Source of the DNA: Leifsonia poae
GTDB lineage: Bacteria; Actinomycetota; Actinomycetes; Actinomycetales; Microbacteriaceae
Reading direction: 5' to 3'
Assembly: GCF_020009625.1 (NCBI RefSeq)
Contig: NZ_JAIHLP010000002.1
Coordinates: forward strand, 1-64,000
DNA length: 64,000 bases
Positions 33,553-46,922 of this stretch are shown here, one piece after another. Numbering within the stretch: position 1 is the stretch's first letter; every line of letters begins with the position of its first letter. Both the position numbers and the translations under genes were made by a program. The notes under the pieces were generated by a model. The model ran no database searches. It was given only the letters and a program-made list of their open reading frames with translations, and was not told the origin of the DNA.

Positions 33553-36425
33553 CAGACGGTCGCCTTTTCGGGGGAGCGGTGGGCGTGGGCAGTGGCGGAG
33601 TCCCCGACTGGGCTCAGCAGCACCGAGGTCGGTTCGATGCTGTCTGGGAGGAGATCGTCGAGGCCGCCGGGGTCGACGCAGCCGACGACGAGGGCGAACG
33701 GCCGTTCGTCGATGCGGGCGCGACTGAACGCGTCGGCGAGCTCGAACCGGATGCGGCGGCGCTCGACCGGATCGGTGAGCGCGTCGACACCGTCGAGGGC
33801 GAGCAGCTCGGGCGCGCCGCGGAGTGCACGACGCACATCGTCAACCGGTGTCTCGGTGGCGGGGAACCTCACCACCGCGGTGCGCGACCGAACGGCGCCG
33901 CCCCGGATCGGGAGCACGAACCCAGCCGTCTTGAGCGTGCCCGTCTCGGTTTTGGTGCGCCCGGTGATCGCCAGGAGCAGCGCCGAGGCGGCCGTGCCGT
34001 CCCCGCCGTGCACCACGAGCATCTCGCCGTCGCGGAGCCGGAACGTGACGTCGGCGAACAGGGGCCGCTTCTTGACGCTGAGCCCCAGCCCGTCGGCGGC
34101 GGCGATGTACCTCACGCCGGGCTCCGGCCAATCGGCCAGGTCGAGCTCCTTCTGCAGCCCGTCGCCCTCCACGTCGAAGGAAGGAAGGAGGCGGTCGAGC
34201 CAGCGCGGCATCCACCATGCCTTGTCGCCCAGCAGCTTCAGCACCGCGGGCACGAGCGTCATGCGAACGAGGAACGCATCGACGAAGACGCCGACGGCGA
34301 GCCCGAGCGCGATCGGTTTGATCGAGGTGTCGCCCTCGGGCACGAAGGCGGCGAACACCGAGATCATGATGATCGCGGCCGCGGTCACCACCTTGGCCGA
34401 GCCGACGAACCCGCTCTCCACCGCGCGCCGGGCGTTGCCGCCGTGCACGTAGTCCTCACGGATACGGCTGACGAGGAACACCTCGTAGTCCATGGCGAGG
34501 CCGAAGAGGACGCCCATCAGGATGATCGGCATGAAGCTGATCACCGGGCCTTCCTTGGCGACATTGAGGGCATCCCCGAGCCAGCCCCACTCGAAGACGA
34601 CGGTGACGGCACCGAAGGCGGCTCCGACCGAGAGCAGATAGCCGAGCGCGGCCTTGATGGGCACGGCGATCGAACGGAAGACCATCGTCAGCAGCACCAG
34701 CGAGAGGCCGACCACCAGGATGCCGAACGGCAGGAGCGCTCCGCCGAGGCGGTCGGAGACATCGATCTGCACGGCGGTGGCGCCGGTGACCTTGAGGTCG
34801 ACGCCGAACTCATCGAGGAAGTGCTGATGCTCCGAGCGGATCTCGGACACCAGCTGCGCTGTCTTCTCGGAGTCGGGGCCCGTGGTGGGGATCACCTGCA
34901 CGATCCCCGTGTCCGCCGTCTGGTTCGGCGTTGCGAGCGGAACGGCGGCGACCCCGGGCAGCTTCGCGATCTCGGCGCCGATCCTGTCCATGAGCCCGAC
35001 CGGGTCGGTGCTGGAGATGATCGAGCCGGTCACGATGAGCGGGCCGTTGTATCCGGGTCCGAAATGCTCGGAGATCAGGTCGTACGTCACTCGGGCCGGG
35101 TCGCCTTGTGCGTGCGAGCCGGCATCGGGAAGGGCGAGCCGCAGCTGTGCGGCGGGGATGGAGGCGATGCCGAGAACGGCGACGACGCCGACGATGGTGA
35201 CGATCGGGAAGCGGGTGACGGCGCGCACCCAGCCGCGGAAGAAGCCGGGCGGCACATCGGCCTTCGCGGCGTGGGCGAGCGACGGGGTGGCGGTCGTGGC
35301 GGCGCCTGCAGGCACGGCCGATGTCGTCGCCGCTTTGCCGTCGACCGAACCGTCGGTGTTCAGGGCCGCAGCAGTGCGGGCGGCGCGTTTCGCGGCGCGG
35401 CGACCCGGTGCGATCCGGGCGCCGGCGAAACCGAGGAGGGCTGGTGTCAGGGTGAGGGAGATCAGCACGGCGATCGCCACGGCGGCCGACGCCGCGACGC
35501 CCATCGTGGTCAGGAACGGGATATTGGCCACCGAGAGTCCGAGTAGCGCGATGATCACGGTGATGCCCGCGAACAGCACGGCCGAACCGGCCGTGGCGAC
35601 CGACCGCGCCGCTGACTCTTCGGGATCGACACCTGCCTTCAGCTGACTCTGATGCCGGGAGATGACGAACAGCGAGTAGTCGATGCCGACGGCGAGCCCG
35701 AGCATCAGCGCGAGTAGCGGGGTGGTCGATGAGATCGGACCGAACAGGGTGGCGACGTAGATCAGCGCCATCGACAGGCCGACCCCCAGCAGGGCCGTGA
35801 GCAGGGGCATCCCGGCGGCCAGGAACGAGCCGAACGTCAGGATGAGGACCACGAGCGCGATGCCGACGCCAAGGAGCTCGGTGACGCTCAGAGTCGGCAG
35901 GCTCTGGGAGAACAGGGAGCCGCCGACGGCGACCTGTGCGCCCGGGGCGAGCTGCTTCTGGAGTGCGGCGCCTTCGTCGGTGAGATCGGTCTTCGTCGAC
36001 TGGGGAACCGTGGTGACCTCGCCTTTGAGCTGCACGGTGACGATCGCGGCGGAGCCGTCGTCGGAGATCGACCCCTTGACGGTGTCGTCGTATGGCGAGG
36101 TGACGCCCGAGACGCCGTCGATCTTCTTCAGACGGGCGACCGCGTCTTCAACAGGCTGTTCGACGGCGGAGGTGTGGACCGTCTCGCCTTTCGGGGCCAC
36201 GATGATGATCTGCGCCGAGGTCCCGCTGACCTGCGGGAATGTGCGGCTGAGCGTGTCGAGAGCCTCTTGAGACTCCGTTCCCGGGATGCTGAACGAGTTG
36301 TCGGTGCCCTGGTTGAACAGGGCAGCACCGCCGCCGAGTGCGACGAGGAGGACGATCCACAGCGAAATCACGAGCTTGCGGGCGCGGAACGCCCAGCGGC
36401 CGATCGAATACAGAATCGAGGACAC
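33552..36425 (-). CDS. MMPL-family transporter with a C-terminal degenerate ABC-ATPase-like domain
   Basis: GTG 36425 follows TAGGAG and gives 957 aa. Two RND-type repeats are seen: a helix after the N-terminus, an outer loop, and a six-helix block around VLILTFGSFLAAGMPLLTAL and GLAVGIDYSLFVISRH, then the same with GVLFGLAMDYEVFLVSRIRE. The paired Asp in GIDYS and AMDYE are the usual proton-relay residues. After about residue 762 comes an unusual tail resembling an ABC ATPase: PLFADVTFRLRDGEM, GGDGTAAS (807-814) at the Walker A position without the Lys, and LLALDGVDALTD resembling Walker B with Gly for the catalytic Glu. No LSGGQ is visible. It likely exports lipids or drugs with the YhgE/Pip partner. 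Confidence 0.82.
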   Translation of the reverse strand: MSSILYSIGRWAFRARKLVISLWIVLLVALGGGAALFNQGTDNSFSIPGTESQEALDTLSRTFPQVSGTSAQIIIVAPKGETVHTSAVEQPVEDAVARLKKIDGVSGVTSPYDDTVKGSISDDGSAAIVTVQLKGEVTTVPQSTKTDLTDEGAALQKQLAPGAQVAVGGSLFSQSLPTLSVTELLGVGIALVVLILTFGSFLAAGMPLLTALLGVGLSMALIYVATLFGPISSTTPLLALMLGLAVGIDYSLFVISRHQSQLKAGVDPEESAARSVATAGSAVLFAGITVIIALLGLSVANIPFLTTMGVAASAAVAIAVLISLTLTPALLGFAGARIAPGRRAAKRAARTAAALNTDGSVDGKAATTSAVPAGAATTATPSLAHAAKADVPPGFFRGWVRAVTRFPIVTIVGVVAVLGIASIPAAQLRLALPDAGSHAQGDPARVTYDLISEHFGPGYNGPLIVTGSIISSTDPVGLMDRIGAEIAKLPGVAAVPLATPNQTADTGIVQVIPTTGPDSEKTAQLVSEIRSEHQHFLDEFGVDLKVTGATAVQIDVSDRLGGALLPFGILVVGLSLVLLTMVFRSIAVPIKAALGYLLSVGAAFGAVTVVFEWGWLGDALNVAKEGPVISFMPIILMGVLFGLAMDYEVFLVSRIREDYVHGGNARRAVESGFVGSAKVVTAAAIIMISVFAAFVPEGDTSIKPIALGLAVGVFVDAFLVRMTLVPAVLKLLGDKAWWMPRWLDRLLPSFDVEGDGLQKELDLADWPEPGVRYIAAADGLGLSVKKRPLFADVTFRLRDGEMLVVHGGDGTAASALLLAITGRTKTETGTLKTAGFVLPIRGGAVRSRTAVVRFPATETPVDDVRRALRGAPELLALDGVDALTDPVERRRIRFELADAFSRARIDERPFALVVGCVDPGGLDDLLPDSIEPTSVLLSPVGDSATAHAHRSPEKATV

Positions 36426-36484
36426 GCGTTCTCCTACGTATCGGTGACACAACAGCATCAGGGAAAGGGTTTCGATACACCGTC

Positions 36485-36512
36485 GTATCCGATACTCGAA
36501 TGTATCGGATAC
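36485..36512. promoter_or_regulatory. TetR-type operator between the MMPL operon and its regulator
   Basis: GTATCCGATAC (36485-36495), six bases, then GTATCGGATAC (36502-36512): a perfect 11-bp inverted repeat in the 125-bp divergent gap. Weaker copies of GATAC/GTATC flank it (36474 and 36519), suggesting cooperative binding. The TetR protein encoded at 36551 is the expected ligand. Confidence 0.85.
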
Positions 36513-36550
36513 ACTGATGTATCTGCTCCTGGATTCAGGAAGGTTTCAGC

Positions 36551-37210
36551 TTGGACACGTCAGCTCTCAGAGAAGAGGCGCCGGCCGAATCGGCACGGCG
36601 CCAGAGGACCCGCACGCGGCTGCTCGATGCCGCGTTCGAGATCTTCGCCGAATACGGCGTGCACGCGGCGAGCGTCGAAATGATCACCGAGGCCGCGGGG
36701 TTCACGCGAGGAGCGTTCTACTCCAACTTCTCCACGAAGGAAGAGCTCTTCTTCGCCCTCATGGAGCGCGAGAAGACGCTACGGATCGAACAGCTGAACG
36801 CGGGCGTCGAACAATTCCTGGCACCCGTGGTCGGGGCCGGCGCCGATGTCAGCGACGACGATGTGATCGAGATCATCACACGGGTCCTCGAACTGCAATC
36901 GGACGACCGCCGGTGGTGGCTCGTCCAATCGGAGTTCCTGCTCCTCGCTATGCGCGATCCGGCCCTCGCCCGGGGATTCCTCGACTACCAGGACGGCTTC
37001 TTCAGCGACCTCACCGTGATCGTCGTCGAAGCGCTCGCCTCCGCATCCCGTCGCTTCACCATCGAGCCGGAGGAAGCCGTTCGTGTGATCGCGGAGCTGT
37101 GCGCGAACTCCGAAGCTCGGGCACTCCTGGCCGACGATGACCGCAAATTCTCCGAGCGCCTCTCGTCCAGCGTCCACACGCTCGTCCTGGCGCTGACCGA
37201 ACGCATCTGA
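36551..37210 (+). CDS. TetR-family regulator of the MMPL/YhgE operon
   Basis: A TTG start at 36551 follows GGAAGG with 7-nt spacing, giving 219 aa. The N-terminal HTH reads RTRLLDAAFEIFAEYGVHAA and ITEAAGFTRGAFYSNFSTKE, the canonical TetR pattern. The ligand domain (residues 70-219) is helical. It faces the MMPL operon across a perfect palindrome, so autoregulation and repression of the exporter are likely; the inducer is unknown. Confidence 0.88.
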   Translation: MDTSALREEAPAESARRQRTRTRLLDAAFEIFAEYGVHAASVEMITEAAGFTRGAFYSNFSTKEELFFALMEREKTLRIEQLNAGVEQFLAPVVGAGADVSDDDVIEIITRVLELQSDDRRWWLVQSEFLLLAMRDPALARGFLDYQDGFFSDLTVIVVEALASASRRFTIEPEEAVRVIAELCANSEARALLADDDRKFSERLSSSVHTLVLALTERI

Positions 37211-37304
37211 CGGGTGGGGCGTCGAGCAACGCGACGCGACCCGGTGTCCCCGTTCTCGGCGGTCTCGGAGCCGACCCCACGTCGGCACCGGTAACGTGGA
37301 TCGG

Positions 37305-38189
37305 ATGCGACGCAGAACAATCGTGATCCCGATCATCGCCGTTGTCGCTGTCGGCGCGCTCGCCGGGGCCGGCGCCATCGCCTGGGCGGCGAACTCCGGC
37401 CGGCCGGCCGAGCAGCGCTCCGTCGCGACCGCCGAGGCGACCCCGACCCCCACGCCGACGCTCGATCCGTTTCCGCGCCGGCCCCTGACGTCGGAGACCC
37501 GTTACGTGGCGCTCGGCGATTCGTTCGCAGCCGGCATGGGCGGCGGAGACGAGCAGGGCAGATGCGTGATGAGCGACAACAGCTACCCGCACGAATTCGC
37601 CACGGCGGCCGGCATCGACCTCGTCGCCGACGCGGCCTGCAGCGGAGCGACGACCTCCGACCTGCTGAAGCACCAACTCTCCGCCCTCGACGATGACACC
37701 GACCTCGTCACAGTGAGCATCGGCGGGAACGACCTCGGGGTCGCCGAGATCGCCTCCGACTGCGCCGCCGGCAAATCGGTTCCCTGCCGCACCGAGCTGA
37801 CCTCGGCCCTCTCGCTCCTGAACGTGCTGCCCGATCGGCTCGATCTTCTTTATGCGGCGATCGCCAAGGCTGCGCCGCACGCCCGCATCGTGGTGACCGG
37901 ATACGCCACTCTGTACGAGGTCACCGATCCCGCTGCCAAAGACTTCGGGACGGCCACAGCCATCAACGTGGCGACGATCGGCCTCAACCAGGTGATCAGG
38001 CAAGCCGTCGACAAGCAACGCGCGAACGGGGTGCCGATCACCTTCGTGAATGTGGACTTCGACGGTCACGGCATCGGCAGCGCTCATCCGTGGATCAACA
38101 CAAGCGGGCCGACGGCGTTCCACCCCACCGCGGCCGGCTATCGGGAGTACGCCCGCGAACTTCAGCGTCTGCTCGGCGTCGCCGGCTGA
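37305..38189 (+). CDS. Secreted or membrane-anchored SGNH/GDSL hydrolase
   Basis: ATG 37305 lies 7 nt after TAACGT (37292-37297), suggesting a leaderless mRNA, and yields 294 aa. An N-terminal helix (IPIIAVVAVGALAGAGAIAW) anchors or exports it, followed by a Thr/Pro linker. Block I is ALGDSFAAGMGGGDE (nucleophile Ser), block III SIGGNDLGVAEI (Gly, Asn) and block V AFHPTAAGYREYA (His). The order matches actinobacterial SGNH esterases, acting on lipid or acyl substrates outside the cell. Confidence 0.87.
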   Translation: MRRRTIVIPIIAVVAVGALAGAGAIAWAANSGRPAEQRSVATAEATPTPTPTLDPFPRRPLTSETRYVALGDSFAAGMGGGDEQGRCVMSDNSYPHEFATAAGIDLVADAACSGATTSDLLKHQLSALDDDTDLVTVSIGGNDLGVAEIASDCAAGKSVPCRTELTSALSLLNVLPDRLDLLYAAIAKAAPHARIVVTGYATLYEVTDPAAKDFGTATAINVATIGLNQVIRQAVDKQRANGVPITFVNVDFDGHGIGSAHPWINTSGPTAFHPTAAGYREYARELQRLLGVAG

Positions 38190-38201
38190 GCCGGGCCGGC
38201 C

Positions 38202-39059
38202 TCAGGGGCGCCGGAGCGGCCGGAGCGAGGCGAGCGCCCGGCGCGATCGGGAGAGCCGAGGATGCCGGGGGACCGCTGTGTGCTCGCGGGCGAACTCGAG
38301 AGTCTCGCGCAGCATACCGAGTCGTTCCTCGTCGGTGCGCGCCTTGCGGGTGTTGACCTCGGCCACGATGGAGCCTGACCAGCGACGGGAGCTCAGCAGG
38401 CGCAACACGTCGGCCACAGGCTGGGTGCCGCGGCCGGGGAGCAGATGCTCGTCGAAGATGCGTGCGTCGTCGGCCGTGCCGGAACCGTCGCACAGGTGCA
38501 CGTGACGAAGCCGATCCCCGAGAGCGGTCGCGAGCTCGAGCGAGTCGACGCCGCTCAAGGACGCGTGGGAGAAGTCGAGGGTGGCCGCATCGCAGTCCAT
38601 GCCGAGCGGATTCCAGCCGGGGGAGTATGCGGCGAGGGAGCGTCCGTGGAGCTTCCACGGGAACATGTTCTCCACTGCCACCTCGATACCGCTGTGCTGC
38701 GCGGTGGTGCGCACGATGTCGAGGAAGGTCTCCGCATAACCCGACTGCCAGCGGAACGGGGGATGCACGACGACGGTGGACGCTCCGACATCCGCCGCCA
38801 GTTCGGCGGCCCGCTCCAGCTTCACCCGCGGGTCGCGGCCCCAGACGAAATGAGTGAGGAGCAGGACCGGTGCGTGCACCGACAGGAGGGGCATCCCGTA
38901 GCGTTCCGACAGTGCGAGAAGGGCACCGGCATTCTGGGTGACCTCGTCGCGGGTGACCATCACCTCCACTCCGTCGTAGCCGGCCTCCCGGGCGAAACGG
39001 AAAGCGTGCTCCGTCGAAAGCGGATACACGCACGAGGTACTCATGCCGATGCGCATCAT
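38202..39059 (-). CDS. Sugar phosphate isomerase/epimerase-like TIM barrel (AP endonuclease 2 family)
   Basis: TATGGT (39067-39072 on the minus strand) is 7 nt before ATG 39059, so a leaderless start is chosen over the upstream ATG at 39071. The 285-aa protein has the xylose isomerase-like TIM barrel: GYDGVEVMVTRDEVTQNA, VVVHPPFRWQSGY, VAVENMFPW, MDCDAATLDFSHAS and IVAEVNTR, supplying Glu, Asp, His metal ligands. Substrate unknown. It converges with the GDSL gene. Confidence 0.78.
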   Translation of the reverse strand: MMRIGMSTSCVYPLSTEHAFRFAREAGYDGVEVMVTRDEVTQNAGALLALSERYGMPLLSVHAPVLLLTHFVWGRDPRVKLERAAELAADVGASTVVVHPPFRWQSGYAETFLDIVRTTAQHSGIEVAVENMFPWKLHGRSLAAYSPGWNPLGMDCDAATLDFSHASLSGVDSLELATALGDRLRHVHLCDGSGTADDARIFDEHLLPGRGTQPVADVLRLLSSRRWSGSIVAEVNTRKARTDEERLGMLRETLEFAREHTAVPRHPRLSRSRRALASLRPLRRP

Positions 39060-39158
39060 CGCGCTCACCATAGCCACGCGCCCTGAACGCCGGATGACCG
39101 TCGCACCAACGGCGGGCCGACGGCCGGAAACGGGACGCTGGTACCCTGGGAGGAGTGC

Positions 39159-40736
39159 GTGAACCGGCGACATCGACGGATAGGACCCACCATCTCAGCT
39201 CAGCTCGAACCCCGAAAGAACCCCGACGCCACCCAGACCGGCGGCGAATACGAGCTCCTGATCGTCTCGAACCGTCTACCGGTCGATCGCGTCACCGATG
39301 ACGACGGCACCGCGTCGTGGCGGCCGTCTCCCGGCGGTCTCGTCGCGGCCCTCCAGCCGGTGATGCAGGCCGAGGACGGCGTGTGGATCGGCTGGGCGGG
39401 CGTCGCCGACGAGGATTTCGAGCCGTTCGAGGCCGATGGCATCAGCATCCACCCGGTGAGGCTCAGCGAGCAGGAGCTGCAGGAGTACTACGAAGGCTTC
39501 TCGAACGACACGCTCTGGCCCCTGTACCACGATGTGATCGCCCCGCCGAGCTATCACCGCGAATGGTGGGACGCCTATGTACGCGTGAACCAGCGCTTCG
39601 CGGATGCGGCCGCCGGCGAGGCCGCGAAGGGCGCGGTCGTCTGGGTGCACGACTACCAGCTCCAGCTGGTTCCCGCGATGCTGCGCGCGGCGCGGCCAGA
39701 CCTCGTGATCGGCTTCTTCAACCACATCCCCTTCCCTCCCTACGGCATCTACTCCCAGTTGCCGTGGCGCCGCCAGATCATCGACGGCCTGCTCGGCGCC
39801 GACGTGATCGGCTTCCAGCGCGTCGCCGACGCCGGCAACTTCTCGCGGGCCGTGCGGCGACTGCGTGGTTTCGAGACCCGCGGCCCCATCATCGAGGTTC
39901 CGATCGACACCGACGACCCGGAGGCCGGCTCCCACCGGCACGTGACGACGAACCGTCACGGCGGGCTCGCCCGCACGGTGCTCGCCCGGCAGTTCCCGAT
40001 CTCGATCGACGCCGAGCAGTACCAGTCGATGGCCCGCCGCCCGGAGATCCAGGAGCGCGCGCGGCAGATTCGCGAAGAGCTCGGCAACCCCTCCAAGATC
40101 ATGCTCGGGGTCGATCGGCTCGACTACACGAAAGGCATCGGCCACCGCCTCAAAGCGTTCGGCGAGCTGCTCGCCCAGAACCGGATCTCGGTCGACGATG
40201 TCGCGCTCATCCAGGTGGCGAGCCCCAGCCGGGAACGCGTGGAGACCTACCGCCAGCTGCGCGACGAGATCGAGCTGACGGTCGGTCGAATCAACGGCGA
40301 CTACGCGACGCTCGGTCATACGGCGGTCTCGTACCTGCACCACGGTTACCCCAAAGAGGAGATGGTGGCGCTCTACCTGGCTGCCGATGTGATGCTCGTC
40401 ACCGCGCTCCGCGACGGGATGAACCTCGTCGCCAAAGAGTATGTGGCCACGCGCGTCGACGACGACGGCGTGCTGGTGCTCAGCGAATTCGCCGGGGCGA
40501 GCGACGAGCTGCGTCAGGCCCTCCTGATCAACCCGCACGACATCGAGGGGCTCAAAGACTCCATCATGCAGGCGATCGACATGCCCAAGCGGGAACGCAC
40601 GAGGCGGATGCGTGCCCTGCGCAAGCGGGTGCTCACGAACGACGTGGCCAAATGGTCCGCGTCGTTCCTCGACGCTCTCACGCGGAGCGCCCACGGAGAC
40701 CACCCGTTGCAGAATCCCCCCGTCAACCGGCGCTGA
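39159..40736 (+). CDS. otsA: Trehalose-6-phosphate synthase
   Basis: This 525-aa GT20 enzyme joins UDP-glucose (or ADP-glucose) and glucose 6-phosphate. Motifs: [10 protein letters not shown] and GGLVAAL near the N-terminus, [35 protein letters not shown] (Arg and Lys binding the diphosphate) and [17 protein letters not shown] 39159 follows GGGAGGAG. The phosphatase gene follows 82 nt later. Trehalose serves as an osmoprotectant and carbon store. Confidence 0.95.
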   Translation: MNRRHRRIGPTISAQLEPRKNPDATQTGGEYELLIVSNRLPVDRVTDDDGTASWRPSPGGLVAALQPVMQAEDGVWIGWAGVADEDFEPFEADGISIHPVRLSEQELQEYYEGFSNDTLWPLYHDVIAPPSYHREWWDAYVRVNQRFADAAAGEAAKGAVVWVHDYQLQLVPAMLRAARPDLVIGFFNHIPFPPYGIYSQLPWRRQIIDGLLGADVIGFQRVADAGNFSRAVRRLRGFETRGPIIEVPIDTDDPEAGSHRHVTTNRHGGLARTVLARQFPISIDAEQYQSMARRPEIQERARQIREELGNPSKIMLGVDRLDYTKGIGHRLKAFGELLAQNRISVDDVALIQVASPSRERVETYRQLRDEIELTVGRINGDYATLGHTAVSYLHHGYPKEEMVALYLAADVMLVTALRDGMNLVAKEYVATRVDDDGVLVLSEFAGASDELRQALLINPHDIEGLKDSIMQAIDMPKRERTRRMRALRKRVLTNDVAKWSASFLDALTRSAHGDHPLQNPPVNRR

Positions 40737-40818
40737 TCCACCAACCAGCCGCGCACCGACCGGCCGCACATCGACCGCGGTCGACACCACCCGTCGACAA
40801 GACTTTTGTGAAAGTGAC

Positions 40819-41628
40819 ATGACCGAAACCGCTCCTCCCAGCTCCACCGAGTGCGCCATCGCGCTCGCCGACGCCGTCAAGACGCTCGCGGGCGCCGAGC
40901 GGCTCCTGATCGCCCTCGACTTCGACGGAACCCTCGCCCCGTTCGTCGACAGGCCGAAGGCGGCCCGGGCACTCCCGGAGTCGACGGCAGCGCTGACCCG
41001 ACTCGAACGGATGCCGCAGACCTGGGTCGCCTTCGTCTCCGGCCGGCCGCTCTCCAGCCTGGAGATCGTCACGGAGGCCGACGAGGACGCCTTGCTGATC
41101 GGATCGCACGGTGTCGAGATCCGGTTCGGTCGCGACGGTGTCTCCCTCGACCTCAGTGCCGAGGAGAGTGCCACCCTCGCCCGCCTGGGTGAGGTGCTCG
41201 GTGCGCTCGTCGAGGCCACGCCCGGCACGCGCCTCGAGGTGAAGCCGGTCGGGTTCGGCGTGCACTACCGGCTTCTGGAGGCGGGAGCCGGTGCGGATGT
41301 GGTGGCCGCCGCATCCCGGGCCGCCGCCGGTGTCAGCGGGAGCCTCACCGTTCGCGACGGCAAGGACATCGTCGAGTTCTCTGTGCGCGGCGCCGACAAA
41401 GGTGACGGGATCGAGCGGCTGCGCGAATACACCGGCGCGACGGCCGTGCTGTTCGCGGGTGACGACGTGACCGACGAAGACGGCTTCCGAGTGCTCCGCC
41501 CGGGCGACGGCGACGTGGGTGTGAAGGTCGGCGACGGCGATTCCGCGGCGCAGTACCGTGTCACCGATGAGAAGGCGATCTCCGCCCTGCTCACCCTGCT
41601 CGCAGACGCCCGCGCCGCCCACCGCTGA
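40819..41628 (+). CDS. otsB: Trehalose-6-phosphate phosphatase
   Basis: This 269-aa HAD phosphatase removes phosphate from trehalose 6-phosphate. Motif I is LIALDFDGTLAPFVDRP (nucleophile Asp, DxDGT), motif II FVSGRPLSSL, and motif IV FAGDDVTDEDGFRVL. ATG 40819 is preceded by GAAAGTGAC, a weak site. It forms a two-gene pathway with otsA. Confidence 0.93.
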   Translation: MTETAPPSSTECAIALADAVKTLAGAERLLIALDFDGTLAPFVDRPKAARALPESTAALTRLERMPQTWVAFVSGRPLSSLEIVTEADEDALLIGSHGVEIRFGRDGVSLDLSAEESATLARLGEVLGALVEATPGTRLEVKPVGFGVHYRLLEAGAGADVVAAASRAAAGVSGSLTVRDGKDIVEFSVRGADKGDGIERLREYTGATAVLFAGDDVTDEDGFRVLRPGDGDVGVKVGDGDSAAQYRVTDEKAISALLTLLADARAAHR

Positions 41629-41718
41629 CGCCGGGTTCCGACCTCGGTCGCCGGGCCGGGGACGGCCGAGGGGTCGCGTATGAACACGAGGGCATCCGGC
41701 TGGTTCTAGAGTGGTTCC

Positions 41719-43413
41719 ATGCCAGACATCGATTGGAAACCGCGATCGCGCGTTGTCACTGACGGAATCGAAGCCACCACCAGCCGCGGAATGCTCCGCG
41801 CGGTCGGGATGGGCGACGCGGACTGGGAGAAGCCGCAGATCGGCATCGCGAGTTCGTGGAACGAGATCACGCCGTGCAATCTGTCGCTCGACCGTCTGGC
41901 CCAGGGCGCCAAAGAGGGCGTGCACTCCGGCGGAGGGTACCCGCTGCAGTTCGGCACCATCTCCGTCTCCGACGGCATTTCGATGGGCCACGAGGGGATG
42001 CACTTCTCGCTGGTCTCCCGCGAAGTCATCGCCGACTCGGTCGAGACGGTGATGATGGCCGAGCGCCTCGACGGCACCGTGCTGCTCGCCGGCTGCGACA
42101 AGTCGCTCCCGGGCATGCTGATGGCTGCTGCCCGTCTCGACCTCGCCGCAGTCTTCCTCTATGCCGGATCGATCGCACCCGGTTGGGTGAAGCTGTCGGA
42201 CGGCACCGAGAAAGACGTCACGATCATCGATTCCTTCGAAGCCGTCGGCGCCTGCAAGGCGGGCAAGATGAGCGAGGAAGACCTCAAGCGCATCGAATGC
42301 GCCATCGCCCCGGGCGAGGGCGCCTGCGGCGGCATGTACACCGCGAACACCATGGCCTCCGTGGCCGAAGCGCTCGGGATGAGCCTGCCGGGTTCGGCAG
42401 CGCCGCCCTCGGCCGACCGCCGTCGCGACTACTTCGCGCACCGCAGCGGCGAGGCCGTCGTCAACCTGTTGAAGCTCGGCATCACGGCCCGCGACATCCT
42501 CACGAAGAAGGCGTTCGAGAACGCGATCGCCGTCGCGATGGCGTTCGGGGGCTCGACCAATGTCGTGCTGCACCTGCTGGCGATCGCCCGTGAGGCCGAG
42601 GTCGACCTCACGATCGACGACTTCAACCGCATCGGCGACAAAGTGCCCCACATCGGCGACCTGAAGCCGTTCGGCAAGTACGTCATGAACGACGTCGACC
42701 GTCACGGCGGGGTCCCCGTCGTCATGAAGGCACTGCTGGACGCAGGGCTCCTGCACGGCGACTGCCTCACCGTCACCGGCAAGACCGTGGCGGAGAATCT
42801 GGCGGAGATCAACCCGCCCGCGCCGGACGGCGAGGTGCTGCGCACGCTCGACAACCCCATCCACGAGACCGGCGGCATCACGATCCTCAAGGGCTCCTTC
42901 GCTCCCGAAGGCGCCGTCGTGAAGACCGCTGGGTTCGACGCCGAGGTGTTCGAGGGCCCGGCACGGGTGTTCGAGCGCGAACGGGCCGCCATGGATGCGC
43001 TCACCGACGGCAAGATCGCCGCCGGCGACGTCGTGATCATCCGCTACGAAGGACCGAAGGGCGGCCCCGGAATGCGCGAGATGCTCGCCATCACCGCGGC
43101 CATCAAGGGAGCGGGCCTCGGCAAGGATGTACTACTATTGACAGACGGACGATTCTCAGGCGGCACAACCGGCCTCTGCATCGGCCACATAGCACCCGAA
43201 GCGGTGGACGCAGGTCCAATCGCCTTCGTGCGCGATGGTGATCTGATACGGGTCGATATCGCGGCTCGCTCCCTCGACCTACTTGTCGACGAGTCTGAGC
43301 TGACAGCCCGCCGTGAAGGCTGGGCGCCGCTTCCCCCGCGCTATACCCGTGGCGTTCTCGCAAAATACTCCAAGCTCGTGCACTCCGCCGCGGAGGGCGC
43401 GATCACCGGGTAG
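41719..43413 (+). CDS. ilvD: Dihydroxy-acid dehydratase
   Basis: This 564-aa enzyme performs the dehydration step of valine, isoleucine and leucine synthesis. Iron-sulfur ligands are visible in [15 protein letters not shown] and [16 protein letters not shown], with the third in [21 protein letters not shown] at 41707-41712 ends 6 nt before the ATG and there is no ribosome site, so it is probably leaderless. From 43126 to 43260 codon use changes (runs such as GTA CTA CTA TTG ACA, GGA CGA, ATA GCA), unlike the rest of the gene. Confidence 0.95.
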   Translation: MPDIDWKPRSRVVTDGIEATTSRGMLRAVGMGDADWEKPQIGIASSWNEITPCNLSLDRLAQGAKEGVHSGGGYPLQFGTISVSDGISMGHEGMHFSLVSREVIADSVETVMMAERLDGTVLLAGCDKSLPGMLMAAARLDLAAVFLYAGSIAPGWVKLSDGTEKDVTIIDSFEAVGACKAGKMSEEDLKRIECAIAPGEGACGGMYTANTMASVAEALGMSLPGSAAPPSADRRRDYFAHRSGEAVVNLLKLGITARDILTKKAFENAIAVAMAFGGSTNVVLHLLAIAREAEVDLTIDDFNRIGDKVPHIGDLKPFGKYVMNDVDRHGGVPVVMKALLDAGLLHGDCLTVTGKTVAENLAEINPPAPDGEVLRTLDNPIHETGGITILKGSFAPEGAVVKTAGFDAEVFEGPARVFERERAAMDALTDGKIAAGDVVIIRYEGPKGGPGMREMLAITAAIKGAGLGKDVLLLTDGRFSGGTTGLCIGHIAPEAVDAGPIAFVRDGDLIRVDIAARSLDLLVDESELTARREGWAPLPPRYTRGVLAKYSKLVHSAAEGAITG

Positions 43414-43462
43414 CTTGCGCTCACTGCATCATCCGTTTCGTACGTTAGGGACTCGCCCACTC

Positions 43463-46836
<3,374 letters not shown>

Positions 46837-46861
46837 CACCGTGCGACAGCTCGTGTGAGAG

Positions 46862-46893
46862 GCGCGGTCCGGTTTACCGGACCGCGCTTCTTT
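46862..46893 (+). terminator. Strong rho-independent terminator after ilvC
   Basis: GCGCGGTCCGG (46862-46872) is perfectly complementary to CCGGACCGCGC (46877-46887) with a TTTA loop, followed by TTCTTT. It closes the ilvD/ilvBNC block and separates it from cutC. Confidence 0.9.
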
Positions 46894-46922
46894 CGCGAAA
46901 CGAACCCGGGAGAGGACGACAC

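Noticed and set aside
33579..35546. Long plus-strand frame opposite the MMPL gene
   Set aside because: Mirror of a strongly supported transporter gene with the usual high third-position GC; Glu/Arg/Gly/Asp-rich and lacks motifs.
39276..42864. Very long open frames on the minus strand opposite otsA, otsB and the start of ilvD
   Set aside because: They are Arg/His/Asp-rich, share no motif with known proteins and mirror the third-position GC bias of the well-supported plus-strand genes.
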